The notes below the pieces were generated by a model that saw only the letters and a list, made by a program, of their open reading frames with translations, had not been told where the DNA came from and ran no database searches. The position numbers and the translations under genes were made by a program. Of a stretch of 64,000 nucleotides of DNA, positions 44,921 to 59,900 are shown one piece after another. Source of the stretch: Gordionus sp. m RMFG-2023 (taxonomy: Eukaryota; Nematomorpha; Gordioida; Chordodea; Parachordodidae); the NCBI RefSeq assembly GCF_954871325.1, contig NC_088776.1:29312508-29376507 (forward strand), in the 5' to 3' direction. Position 1 is the stretch's first letter, and the number at the start of each line of letters is the position of its first letter.

Positions 44921-47900
44921 ATGGAAAAACGTGAGAAGGAAATTAGGAAGGAAGAAATAAGGAAAAAGAAATTAGAAAAATTTAACGAAAAGCTAAAAAT
45001 TCAAGATAATGAGAAAAAAACAAAAGTAATCTTATACAATGATCATTCATATATTTTTACATGTTAAGAAAAAGGAAACTATAAATAAAATTGAACATGA
45101 TTTAGTTACATATGATATAAAAACTGCTCTAGGTGAGAAGAAAGGTATCGCTATAATATATGAATATGCATATAAATAAATATAGATACAATCAATTCTT
45201 TACCTATTGGTTATTCGCCAAATTTTGTGGAGGCATGTTGGTATGATTGGTGGTTAAAAATGGGACTTTTTAAACCTGTTTTTAAAGTATGAAAATTAAA
45301 ATTTGATTATGTGTAAACCAAAATTGATATTTAATGATAAGCTCTAATGAATTTTATTATAGCAATGTAATATATAATTATGTAGTCTATATATGCTCAA
45401 AAAATAATAGAATGATGAATCAGAAAAATTTATTATGTGTTTACCTCCTCCAAATGTTACAGGCACACTGCACTTGGGACATGCATTGACTATAGCAATA
45501 CAAGATAGCTTGGCAAGATGGTTTTAAACTGATTTATAATTTTTTACAGAATTTTGTTTATCTATAAAATAATCTGTCATCATTATTTAATAAACATTTT
45601 TTTTTATTATCCTCTTATCTAGAGGACATTAAGATAATTTTATTTAGTTATTTGTGGTTATATCTTATTAAGTTAAAGTATAACCTGCTGCTACTTCAAA
45701 AGTAGTGTGCTAAACTAGTGTCACTATATTTTATAGTAGAAATTGAATGTGTTGCTGGCCAGATTGCTATTTATAACAGTAGTTTAGATTGTTGTCCATA
45801 ACAATTCAAAATATAATATAAAAAAAACAAATATTGTAATAATTTTTCTGTAAATTTTACCTTTTTCTACATATTGTGACACATAGGTCACAAGCAACAA
45901 ATCTATACTTATCTTATGTTATCTTTTAAATCCATGATGGGCTTGAAGAGTAGTATTACCCAGTGTTGTTAAAGTAGTATGCTATAGCAGTAGCTTTATT
46001 GTGCTACTTTAAAAAAAATAGCAGTAGCTCACTACTAATTTAGAGCACTACTACACTTCTTTTCATTTTATATAATAAATGCCCACAAAATTAAAATATA
46101 TTTATAATTAATTCTAAAATTATAATCTATTTATTTAATTTATAAATTTATATTTAAAAATCTGCATTATCAAAATAATTAAAAATGTTGATGATCCAGA
46201 CTATTGAAGATAATTCTGGTACAGATTATTTCACAAAGTCATTCCTGAAGAATGGTATCTGGAATTTCCTTTCCTGAATTTACAAAATGTAGCCCAATTT
46301 AATCTTTAATATAAAATTTGAATAAAAGCTGTATCTATAATAGTTATTGAGCTAGATGAGTTTATGTTAAAGTTGGTTTTTTGCCCCAGTACCTGATATG
46401 TTTCAACTGAACTAACCTTAAAATATACAAGAATTATATTAAAAATTTAAAATAAATAATTTATATTAACATTTCATTTATAATCCGATTCATTTATTTA
46501 ATGATGACTATATTTTATAAATTATTATCTGGATGTTAAACTGTTTAAATATAATTATTTATATATTTTTAAATTTTATCAAAACATGTTAAAAAATACC
46601 AGTGTTGTTAAACACTACTTTTAAAAGTAGCACGCTATTGCTACCGCTATTTTATAAAAAAAATAGTGCACTATCACTACTGCTATCGTTTTCAAATGAG
46701 TAGCACGCTATTAGCTACTTTTTACGCTATTTTAATTTTTTTTTAAAATATTTTTTACATAACTTTATTTCCACAAATAAAATATTGGTATAAAAACATG
46801 ACTATAATTTGTTACATATATATAATTTATTTAATATTGCACTTTAATAATAATAACATTTTGTACTCGACGATCAGAAAGTTATAAGCTTTGCCATACT
46901 AAATAATCGTTCAGCACTCGCACTTGAGGGTAACGCAGTATTAAATTTAATAAACACTTTTTATATGAAAAAAATCATCAAAGATGTTTAAATGAGTATT
47001 TTTAGATTTAAAAAAAGCATATAGAGGTTCAATATTATTATTATTTATTTCAAAAAAATCGTCTATGGAAGGCCGCGGCTTTGATCTTGCTATAGTATTA
47101 GTATCCTGGTTAGGCATGGCATTTTTTAACGTTACCATCAGCCTATCAAGTTACGCTTTAGATTCTCAAATTAATGTATGGCCAATTTAACTTGAAACTA
47201 GGATGAACGATAGCAGCTATTACATTATCATCATCATACAGATCTGGAAATCTAACTTATATAAAACGATTGTATTTTTTATAAAATAAGTAGAATACCT
47301 TTTTAATTTTCAAAATTTAAATTTATCTGAGATTTAGATTCATTTATAAAAAAATATTAAAATAGCATTAAATTATGGTAAATAAAGATTTTAAAAATAT
47401 AATTATTATACACAAGGTAATTAATAATATATTAATTTTAATTTTATATTAATACTTTATATTAATATTATAGATTGTGTTGTAAATTAAGCCAATTTAA
47501 ATTATGGCTAATTAAGCAATAAATCATTCATTTTATATAATTGTATAATAGAAAATAAAAATAATGTATTGACCTTTTCTCAATGTCTTTTAGCAAAGAC
47601 TCTACTAGTGTTTCGCAAAATTTTCTTGCATTGAAACCGTTATCCAGTAGTAATTTTTTCTTCAAGATAAAAGTATTTTTTGAATTTTGGGAAAGGATAA
47701 TCTAAATTTTTCTCATTTTCCAAAGAAATTTCATTATCTTCAACAATCTCACACATTTTTAATAACTAGATTTATAATGATAACTAGATTTATAATGTAT
47801 ATTTTTAAATATAAATTTAAATATTATTAAATAAAAGTATTATAATTTTAGATTTAATAAAAATATATTTTAATAATTTTTAGATGTATTTATTATGTAA

Positions 47901-50900
47901 AATTGAAAGTAGTGAGCTACCACTATGGCTATTTTCTAAAAAAAGTAGCCAGCTAAAGCTACCGCTACTAAAAAAAGTAGCGCGCTATTTTAACAATACT
48001 GAAAAATACATATTTCAATCCTTTAACATTTTACCAATTTTGAAAGAAATTGGTTCAATATATAAAAAAGTTAAAGGGTGGTAGACTGGCCAGTTGACAA
48101 ACATGGCTATCTACTTATCCCATACATAATTTTTATTCTAAATATTACTATTATAATTTTAGCTAGCCAGATCAAAAACGCCACCTAATATGGATTATAT
48201 TTTTGAAATAAATAATAATGTGATTGAAAATATTTAGACACATTTTTTTTTAAATCTAAAAAATACTCAAATGAATATTTTTGATGATTTTTCTTATATA
48301 AAAAATATGTATATATTAAATTTAATCTGCTTTGTATTCTAGTATTGAACGATTATTTAGTTAGCTTATACTTTCTGATCGTTGCTCTAGACTTGGGGAT
48401 GGCAGTATGGAAATTAGTGATCTGCATCAGGCCTGCCTGGCCCGATCCAGAACGAAATTTTTTGCCCGACCCAAAATAAAAATTATTTATCTGCCCGAAT
48501 TTATTAAAATGTAGAAAAATTTAATTTTTTTTATTGTAAAAAACAGGGTTGTGCATTTGACCGGTCAAATATGGTCAAATTCAAATATATGTTTTTTTAA
48601 GTTAATATTAACTTTATTTTGAATATAATAGTAAAATGAATCTATAATATTAATTTTTTAAATTCATTGTCATTCAATAACTAACTTTTATCTATCTGTA
48701 GCAGAGATTTGTTCTGATTCATATTCAGTATTATCATTTTCTTTAATATTTTTTAATCAATTTTCCTGATGTCTTAGATCTTCAATCGATTTCTATTTTC
48801 ATAAGAATATTAACCCAAATCGACCTATTTCTTTCTAAAGAAGAAGTAGAACTAGGAATTGTTAGTCTCTTAATGGGCAGGGTGGACAAAGTTTGATCTA
48901 TTAACTAGAGGTCGGAATTGATTGTTTTTGGAAATTACTATTTTCCACATAATTGGCTATATTAAACATGCTGTTTTTGCTTCTGAAATTAATTATATCA
49001 CTTAAAATATTTTGGTCATCACTACCTTGTAAAATATATCACATACTTGTGAGTTCTCCTTTTGATATTGTGGACACAAAAAATAAGCAAACATTGTGAT
49101 CACATGTATTTATATCGTTTTTCCCTTTTTTAAACATATTTTTAATTTATTTTTCCTTTAAATTTTTTAGAGTATTTGACCGTATTTAACAGGTCAAATA
49201 CTCCTCCGGTCAATTGACTGACTTGCCAACCCTGGTAAAAAAACATATTCTACAATAAAAAAATATAACCGCTTTGTTTCATGCAAGAATTTTAAAATAT
49301 ATCAATTTATTGACAAAGATTAATACTATTATATTTAAAAATGTAAGCCCGACTCTGCCCGATTTATAAAATATTAGGCCCGACCCAGCCGAACCGAAAT
49401 TATTTTTTAAAAATAGACACGGCCAGGATTTGCATTGTTAAACGGCTCGTTTTGAGCCGATTTTTTCTCAAGATTTCGATAATACATGTCCAGCTTTGTT
49501 CCTTCTATGAGCAAAATATTCAGGCCTGGGTAATATTTTTCTGGGTGAAGTATTGAGTTAGCCGTTTTTAAAAATCGGATCAAAACGAGTCTTTTAACAA
49601 CACTAGCCTGGATAGGGGCTGGACGGTGATTTGCAGATCTTTAATGGAAATGTTACTATTATTGAGATGTAATAAAAGAAATTATATATTTGAAATAGTC
49701 ATATTTTTTATTTGTGGAAATTGAAACCATAAATAATATTTTTAAAAAATCCTTAAAGGGCGTTATTTTTTTAAAAGCGGTAGCGGTAGCGCGACTTTTA
49801 AAAGTAGCTTTTAACAACATTAGTATTACCGCTATATAATAAAATTAAAATCCTTGATCGATAAGTTTCAAAAGACAACTGTTCTATACATTTCAAATTT
49901 TCTCATTTTAGCCCCCTTTTATATGAAAGATGTTTAAAAAAATTTTGAAATTGTTTTATTTAAGTTGTTAGGGTTTGGAAAATCTTTGAAATTCAATTAT
50001 AGTACGGGTTTTTTAATTTTAAAAGGCCTGATTATTCCAGAATCGTATTTCAATTAAAACTGAGTACCTACCCTGTAAATGTCAGACAATTTTGCAAGGG
50101 ATTTGAACTTAAGGTGGGCATGGGCGCGGGCCTACTTTTTACCGCCCGCCCACTCACGATGACAATAAAACATTTACGCCCTTTCACGTTTACTACTAAA
50201 TAAATATTATCAGACCCGCCCACTCTCGAAATACAATATTTTGATCACACCCGTCACGCCTGAAAATTCACGATGTTTTTAAATTTTCCAAAACATTATT
50301 GCTTTACTTTTACGCTTTTTTAATTTATTCTATTACAATTTATAAATCAATATTTTTATTTATAAAAAGAAGAATGTCATGTTTTTTATTTCAATTGTGT
50401 TCGCCTTTCCTCTAATAAGCGATTGACTATAGAAAATGAAAATCAATATTTTTATTTATAAAAAGAAGAATGTCATGTTTTTTATTTCAATTGTGTTCGC
50501 CTTTCCTCTAATAAGCGATTGGCTATAGAAAATGACCTTCTATAAGCCAAATTAGCGGGGATGACAAAATTTTGGCTAATTTTTTTCAAAAACAAAATGA
50601 ATTTTCCTGCTTCCAAAATTTCAAAATATTGTCATTTATTTGTTTTATGAGCGGAGATGGATCTTTTAAGTTTATTCTCACAACTTTTATCAGTAGATGT
50701 TGATGCTCCATCAGAATCATCTAGAAATTCACTAAATGTTTGGAATATATGATTTTATATGTGTGCAGGATGAAATTAAAAAAGTTAAAAATTTATGCAT
50801 GCCATCTAATTTTACATCATTTCACAGTTTTATATTCTTCCTTTTCTTCGTCTATTAAAAACTTAAGACTTTTAAAATTCGGATCTAGAATTAGGTCTAA

Positions 50901-53900
50901 AGTATGTAGTGTCTGCATAATAAAATTTTATTTAAAAGAAATGTTGTCCTGTTTTTTAGTGCTTTAATCATTATTATATAATCTTCAGAAGGTTGACAGA
51001 ATTTTACTAATTTTGTTGCCACAGATAAACTTCATTTATTGTGGGACGTGAATCTGTGCTCAGATTATCCGAGCATCTTTTGATCAAAATTTTAGTGATA
51101 AAGATAAATGTAAATAAAACATTTTAAATTAAATTTATTTATTAAGAAATTTTCATTTTAAAGAACTAAATTAAATTAGAAAATATATATTATAATTATA
51201 ATATTGCAAATTTAAATGCATAAAAAAAACAATTTTAAAATTAAAATTTCCGTGATTCACCCGAAATTTATGTTCACGCTCAATTACGTCCGGCTATAAT
51301 CTTGGTAAGGCGTTTTTTTTAAAACTTTTGAACGTATAATCTAAAAAAAAATTTGCTCTGGGGGTGGGGGGTCTACCCGAATATTAATGACTTTATAATA
51401 ATACTATCCAGAATAATTTCAATAGTAATATAATATCCTTCCACAAACATAAAACCAGAAAAATATAAATATTCATGGTATTTATTTGATATAAAGTAAC
51501 TTTTGAAACTTTTGAACGTATAATCTAAAAAAAAAAAATTTGCTCTGGGGGAGGGGGTCTACAAAACCCCCCAAGTAGCTACGCCACTATAGAAATGTAT
51601 GTAAATACAATATAAGAAGAAAAAATGTCAAAATATTGTTATGTAGGATGAAAAAAGAGGAAAGAAAGAAGTGAAGAAAAATAATCAGAAAAATTTATAA
51701 ATTATTTTTAAAGACAAAAATGAGTCATTAATGTACGCAGCGGGGGGGGCAGGGGGCAAATCCCCCCCCCCCCCCCCCCCAAGCCAAAAAATGCAGATGC
51801 CGGATATTTCAATAATATTAATGTTTATATTAATTTATATTTGTTAATATTTATTCCTATCTCATATTAAATATATATTTATTTACATTTATTTATCACA
51901 TTCATCTATTAAGTTATTTATCAATTAATTTCGATTTCAAGTTTTCATTGGCGTAATATTTACCTATTATTTTCAAATTTCTAGTGGCGTAATATTTATC
52001 TACCATTTTCATATTTCTAGTCAAATAATAATTTTTCTGAAACTCTTTGTCCAACAGGGAGAAAGAAAGTGCAAGCTTGTCCAACGAGATGGAGTCTCCG
52101 CCGTCAAGCAGCAACAGCTTTTATGGAGTTAGAAGAACCGATTATTAATGCTATTACTGAAATATCACAATGGCATGAAAGAAATATTTCCTCAGAAGCA
52201 AGAAAATTTTGGATTCAATACTTATTTCAATTTTTTTTTCTCATTAGAATGTATTATTTAATTATACAACTACTTTATGTAATACTTTTCAAAAACATGA
52301 CATTGACTTGATTAAGAAGATGAGAATAGCGGAGAGCATTTTATTAGAACTCAAGGAAATTGGGGCTAATGTTGATGAAGAATTTCAATTTTATATGTTA
52401 TCGTTGAGTCAAAAGGAGAGCTATACGTGTTTAATATTTGTCTCACTCGATTTGCAGCAAGGCAAGCTCATCGTCAAAACATTAGTATAAGAGTAGAAAA
52501 GTATAAACTATAATCCAAATAAATGAATGGTTTTTAATTCATCATGCAGCACTTGCCAATCTGCAGATATTACTTCCACAAAAGCCTTCCCAATCTTTTT
52601 CAGATGGTGATAGAAAAATAATAATATTTGTTGATGCCTTATTAGCTGAATAACTATGTATAAAAGATTAACTGATATAGTCCCAAAAAATGCTATGGAT
52701 GCTTTGTATAATTTCAAACCATTTTAGATTTTATTCCCAATATATTAAAATGATTATATATATATATTACATATATTAGCAACTCTTCCCATTAGTAAAC
52801 TAATGAGAGAACATTATCTTTTTTAAGAAGAATAACAGAGCCCTGCAAAAATACAATTTGCAGAGCACGGCCTGGATTTTTTTTCAAAATTTTTTTTCGG
52901 CCCGGATAATTTTTTTAAAAAAAATCAGGCTTGGCCCAGGTGTTTTTTTTTTAAAAAATTCGAGCCCTGCCCGGGTGTATTTAAAAAATTAAAATACGGT
53001 CCGACCCGGGAACCGGGCCTGCAGTTCTCTGAAAACATACCTAAGAAGTACAACTTCTGAAAGTGGATTGAATGGTTTGGATCTTTTAAATATTTATAAG
53101 CATTTGACGCCAAGCAAGGATGAGTAATTGAAAAATTCGCTCAATTCCAACGAAGATTGGATTTTACACTGTAAATATAATACAAAATACAATTATTCCT
53201 AAGAAACTTTTTGTGTATTAATATTTATATTTCCAACATTAAAATTTTTTGCTTTATATATAAATTTTAAAGGCTCAAAAAATTCAAATTTCTATTTTGG
53301 GTCATTTAAGTGATTCATGTGGTGGTTATATTCACTTTATATTTTTTAATTAACATTTATTTTATAGTTTTTTATGTGCCGGTTTATATATATAATTTTT
53401 TTATAATTCATATAATTTAAAATTGTGTATAAATAGTTATTAGTCCTAATAAACTTATGCTTGATATTATTAAATAACAATAATATTTCTTTAAAAAATT
53501 TATTATCCCCCCACCCCCCCCAGACCAAATTCCTGCGTACGCACCTGGAGTAGCAAAATAAATTGAGAAAAGATAGTAAGAAAAATATAGGTTAAAAATG
53601 ACTTAAAGAAATGGCAAAAAGTTAGAAATAAAATAAGAAGGAATAATAAAAATTTAAGAACAATTGACAAGAAAAAAAATTAATGATTTTTTTAAATAAA
53701 ATAACGATTTTCTTTTTTTGAATGGAATTTTTCCTTTCTGATTCACACCTTTCCCATTTTGATTGAACCTTTTCCTTTATATGTGACACTTTTCCTTTTT
53801 CGATCGGACTTTTTCCTAAGCCTTTGATACTTTTCCTTTTTTGATCAAACCTTTTTCTTTTATGATTGACGAACCTTTCCTTTTATGATTGAAACTTTTC

Positions 53901-56900
53901 CTTTTTTTTTATTGGGACTTTTCCTTTTTTGAATGGGAAACCCTGTAAATACAATAACCTTTAATTTTTTTTGAATTATAAATATAAAATAAAATTTATT
54001 TAATTAAAAATTAATTTTGTGATCTTATTTCTTCCATTCTATTTTATTAAAATGTGCAACATTCAAACTCGCCCGTCTAATGTTTTAATTTAAAATAAAC
54101 TTATTGCAGACCTCTAGCCTCTACCATTTAAATTTTCGAGTAATATTATTTTTTATGCAAATAGGTAAGATGCCATTTACACTTTGAACCTTAAAAGTTT
54201 TTTTAAAAAAAAATTAATTGCACTTCTCATAACATACTTAATAACTATGTAAAATGTTGTTAAATTTTATAAATCTCCATGAAACGCTGTTGATTTCATG
54301 TATAGCCCCTTCCTACTTCCTTTTTTGCTGATTTTAATTGGTAGGTAAAAATAAAATTTATACGTTAGTGACTTATGGTGATGTAGAAGCCACGGCTCTT
54401 TCTAAATAATATATGTCAGATACTAAGTTAGATCGGCCTAAACTGGTCAATAAAATTATTTTTAAAAAGTTTCGACCTGGCCTGTAATACTTTTAGCCGA
54501 TCTCGGCCCCAAAAAATTTTTACCATCGTCAAGCTAGGCAAGTTATTATTTTTATAAAGAATAAACATTAATATGTAATTACACTGCCCGGCCCGATAAA
54601 TATCTTATACTATTTGCTCGTTTTTGTGTTTTTAGACCGGCTTAGCTCACAGGCCAGGTTTTTGAACCGGGCCAAGTAGATATATAAGCTATGATATGGC
54701 TGGTAATATTAGTTAATTTGAATTGCAAAGGCACAGAATGAGTTTACATGAAACACTGTGGATTCCGGGAAGTGATCATGCTGGAATAGCAACACAAGTT
54801 ATTGTTGAAAAACAGTTGCAAAAAAGCTCACCAGTTACCCCCAATATACGACAAACACTTGGCCGCCAAACATTTATCAAAAAAGTATGGGAATGGAAAC
54901 ATATGTAAGAAATATAATGTATAATATATTATTAATTTATATTAAAATTTTGCAGAAAAGGCAATGAAATATGTAATCAAGAAAAGGCATTAGGGGCTTC
55001 TTTAGATTGGTCTATGGAATACTTTACTATGGACCAAGTTAAGCATAGTTGATGTGAGATTAATATATTGTGTTTATAGAAGTTTTCATCAGCTGTTGTT
55101 GAATGTTTTGTGAGGTTACATGAACAAGGGCTTATATATAGAAGTAATCGATTAGTTAATTGGTCATGCTCTTTAAAAAGTGCCATTTCAGACATTGAGG
55201 TTGGTATTTTATTTTTTATGATTATCAATATTTAACAAATTCTAACATTACTTCATTTTAATAGGTTGAGAAAAGAGAAATCAATACCAAAACTTTATTG
55301 AAAGTCCCTAATTTTAAAGATGGCGTAGAAGTTGGTATTCTTTCATATTTTGCATACAAAGTTATGAAGATTGATACAAGTAAATATATATCTTAGTTTT
55401 GATTAGGACTGTGATTACCAAGGCCGTTAGACACTGCCCCCCTGCGATTTCGACCACTAAATCTGGTCTCTAAATTTTTTGGCCTCCAAAAATATATTCT
55501 CTCCCCCCCTCCATTTAAAAAAGATAAAAATATAGCTGTTATAAAATCTCTAAAAATCATTTAAATTCAATAAGGCTTTAAATCATAATATATAGAAAGA
55601 TACAGAAATATCAACAATTTTGGTGAATCATCAAAATCAAATTTAGCGTAATCGATGTTATTTAAAATTTATATTTAATACATTTCTTACAAAAGCTCCT
55701 TTTTTCTGGGTCTGGTTCTGAAAATATAATTTAAGAAATTTTTTGCAATATTTTCATACACTTGCTAGGTGAGAAATTTATAAAATGGTTACCAAAATAT
55801 CTATTTATCATGGCAGAAATGATACTAGAATCTTTTTCAATATAGGAGAAAACGGAGTAAAGCGGTTACTGGATAACAATGTCAATGCGAATAATTTACC
55901 CTTGAATAAAGACCTTAAATTTCTTACCTTTTTTCATCTTTTAAAAAAAATTTTTGGTGCCAAAAGTACGTTTTTTGCCCAAAAATATAAAAATAACCAT
56001 TCAGTTTATATGAAGGCCCAAAATTTTATCTAAAAGTCATAGGTATAAAATAAAATTTATCAGATGTTTATATTTTAAATAGAAGTCACCCAAATATACC
56101 ACCTTATGGTAAAGTTGTTATGGGTAAAACGGTTAAAATGTTCCTTCTGATTAAAGCTGTAAAAAGACACTTTATTAAAGTTATACACCATATAAAAAGA
56201 TATTTTCGAGCAAAAAGTAACATTAATAAATCGTTCGTTATTTGGAATTAAATTTTTTAAAATGTCGTAAGGAGGAAGCATAATTGAAATATACGATGGG
56301 CCTAAAATGGGCACACTCAAAATGTGTTATTTTTGAAAATTCTTTTTTTACATCTCCATATATTATATTGAAGTTTATATTTAAAAGTGATGAAATCAAA
56401 ATTGCAACATTTTGTTTAATAAATAAATCAATAAAGTTATGTTCAATTATATTTTAACTACTTTACCGTGATGCTTAGGCATTTTATCCTGGTATGGGTT
56501 ATGGCACATTTCACATAATTAATCATAGCTCCTAAAATATTTTAGGTAGTTTTTAATTTGTAAATGAGGGATTTGAATATTAATATAATTTATACCAATT
56601 TCAATTTTCGAAATTTTATTTATTCAATTTCACTTCCCAAAAATAAATTTATTATCTCCATCATTCCATAATTTTCAAAAAAAGTCACATAATGAAAATA
56701 CAGAATAAGGATTTTTTATCGAAATTAAAAATAATCAAAAAAATAAATATTGATTGGCATTCTTTTTTTAAAAAACATTTTTCTCCGTCTTTAATTTAAC
56801 TTCTGCGACAGATATATTATTTTATGCTAAGAATGCAAAATAAAACGTTTTACCCCGGTCTCCCCTATAACAAAAGTGAGATGCCGTTCGTTTGTCTTAA

Positions 56901-59900
56901 GGCTGATGAGACAAAAGATGCAGCAGGTTATAAAAATTTGAGTATACATATTCGGTACATTTTTTGTGGAAAATTCTAAAAGAATCATGATTTAGAAAGT
57001 ATTTCTGCTGAAAGCATTACAAATTGCATTTTGGAACAACTTAATGATTTAAAGATTAATTCATCTAATGCCATGTCTGGTCGAAATAGAAGAGTACAAA
57101 CCTTGCTCCAAAAAAATTAATAAAAACTAATATAGAAGTTGATAAAAAATTGTGTTGACTCCACAATTAATATATTAAAAAATAAAAGGTGAAAATTCAT
57201 TTGACTTTATGAAGATTGAGAAGCTGAATTATATCAAAATTTAATCAAACCCTGAAAATCTCAAGTGTTTATATTTTGGTTGATACCAAATTTAAATTTG
57301 ATTGTGAAAAGGGCTAATTGGAGTTCTTTAAAAGGATATTATTATGAAATAATTGTTTATTTTTATGAACGTTTTTTAGGAAGATTTACTGACAATGATT
57401 ATGTATGTTAGTTAGCAGCGAAGTAGCAGAAAGACCTTATTAATATTATATAAAAAAATATATTACATTTAAAGAATCATATAAATGCTATGTAGATATT
57501 ATCATTGGGGTATCAAATATTAGGCTTCATTCTCTACACACGAGAGTTTTGTCGAGCATCAGAGAATCGATGAAAGGTAAACGAACGGAAACAAAATGAA
57601 TTTGCTACTGGTGATCATCATAACTAATCAAAATGTCCAATGGACCAAAGATCCTAAATGTACATTAAATAAGATTACTTTTTCATTACATTAAAATGAT
57701 TAGCAGAGTTGAAATTCATGTAGGAAATGAACAAACCTCTTTTTAATGCAACTGCCGGGTCAAAAATTTTAAATTGGGAGAAATTTGGTATTTTGCGGGT
57801 GAAATATAAAAATTGCGTTAGAAATATAAAAATTGCTAAAAAAAATTTTTGTGGGAGTACCGGTCTTCGGTCGGGATTGTGAATTAGCTTAGTTATCCCC
57901 CTACTTATTATTACTTTATATAAATATTAACAAAGTCGGTAACGTTTTATAATTTCAAAATAGGTAATATTTTTCAAAATAATTTTTATATAGTGGAGTT
58001 ACTTTATTTATATTATATATAAAAGAAAATAATTTGAATCCCCTCAAATAAGACATCAATATCGGTATTTTTAATATATTTATTAAATTACAAAAACCAT
58101 CAATTGATGGTTTCTGTTCCAAGGTCATAATATCTATACATTTGTAAATGGAGTTATTGAAATCAAATTTTGATTGCAAATATTCTAAAATTATCTTAAT
58201 AAAAATATTTGCTTCATTTAAAAATACATTAGAGTAATATTTGAACATTTCCAATATGATATTTTCAGCTATAGCGCATACAATTTATTGTCATTTTTTA
58301 AATGTAAAGATGAACACAGCTGCAGCATAATTTTGTTAATATTTATCAAAAAAGATTCTTCTGATTGCAACTGCATATTAACAACATGTACTAGATTTCC
58401 TACATGTGAAATCATTCCGCCATTTCATTCTCGGAAAAAATTTATTTTCAAAATATTAGGACAGCTTTTATAATCTTTATTTAAGAAATATTTTTAAAAA
58501 GAAATTTACAAACTATACATGTTTTTTCAATAAATATTTAAAATTTATTTTAAAAATATAAAAATAATCAGGGATCCAAACCGAACCGCTAAAATGCCTC
58601 TGAACCTGTTCGAGTCTCATAATTTTATGCTTATAAAATAATGTGTAAATTATTACTAGTAGTATATTGCAAAAATTTTATTTATATTTAAATTGTTTTA
58701 AAAATTATTATCAATCACCTATGATAAACGTCAGTGTCATAACTTTATAAACATTAGTATATTGCCATTTTATAACATTTTTTAAATATTTTAGGCTTAT
58801 AAATTATAATGCCTATAAAAAAATTAAATCTAATATATAAATTATTTACATATAGTATTATAAATGACACATCAAATCTGATATCATACTGGCAATGCCA
58901 GCTACCCAAGTTAGTGTGGAAAGATGTTTTTCAACAATTAAATTTATATAATCTCCTTATAGATGTAATTTGAGTTAGACAAATTTTGAAAATATATTAA
59001 TTGTGCGGCTAATAAAAAAATTTTAAGTAATTGTTCATATTAAAATTAATCATTGATATATTTATAAATTAAATATTATTTTATAATGTGCAATTAATAA
59101 AAATTAAGGTTTTTATTTTAATTATGAAATAAAAAAAAATTTTCCTTATACATAATCCTAATGTAGGTTTGAATACAAAAGTGTTCAAACCAGTTTTTAG
59201 AGGTTCGAACCGAACCGATATTTTTATTTTTTGCGAACCGAACCTGAACCTTGAACCGTTATCTTTATCCAAACCGGAACCGAACCGATATTCGTTTGGG
59301 TTTGGATCCCTGAAAATAATTAATTACTGTTTCTCAAAATTATTATTTATAATATATTAAAATAAAATACTTAAAAAAAATTGTACGGGAGAAATTTAAA
59401 AATTGTTGTAGATTTTTGCAGTAGATTTCCAATTGCGGTAGTTTTGCGGGAGTGAGATGTCTGCGTGTAAACTAAATTTTGGGAGTCTCCTGCTGATAGA
59501 GGAGACCTGGCAACCCTATTCATGATGTATATTTGTAAAAATTATAATAAAAATATTTTTAATTAAATGTGTAAATTATAATAAACAAAAGCCTACTAAA
59601 CTCAAAAATCTAAATATAATCAAATATATTTTAAAATAAATGTAAGTATTAATATTCTTAATTTTTAAAATAATTTGTCATTTAGCCTATGACAGTTAGG
59701 GATTAGTAATGTTAAAAGTTACTTAAATTATTTATTATATAAAATAATGTTGCGGTTTACAAATTTAATAAAAGGAATTTAAATGAAAATACAATTAAAT
59801 AAATGCACTGAAAAAAATATACGACAATCTAATATTTATTTGCACTGAAATAATTCACAATATATTTGAACTGGAAAAAAATATAAATAACACAACATAA

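Larger units (their letters stand above)
48415..49643. mobile_element. hAT MITE (TAGTGATCTGCATC family), itself carrying two insertions
   Basis: The duplication ATGGAAAT is perfect (48407-48414, 49644-49651). It starts TAGTGATCTGCATCAGGCC and ends GATTTGCAGATCTTTA. CCCGAC / GCCCGA blocks lie at both ends. It sits within the transposase of the AGTAGC hAT. Confidence 0.88.
45961..49822 (+). mobile_element. hAT (AGTAGC family), copy 1, split by two insertions
   Basis: A perfect 8-bp duplication GTATTACC lies outside both ends (45953-45960, 49823-49830). The left end is CAGTGTTGTTAAAGTAGT, the right complement TAATGTTGTTAAAAGCTAC, with AGTAGC/GCTACT subterminal motifs. Remnants of the transposase C-terminus lie near 48185-48414 and continue after the second insertion as [11 protein letters not shown]. 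Removing the two insertions and their duplications leaves about 1.2 kb. Confidence 0.85.
51726..53547 (+). mobile_element. hAT element (GCGTACGCAG family), copy 2
   Basis: The ends are CATTAATGTACGCAG and complement CAGGTGCGTACGCAG, with long G and C runs just inside. It is collinear with 17377-19206, including the internal GC-rich hAT. No clear 8-bp duplication is visible here. Confidence 0.8.
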
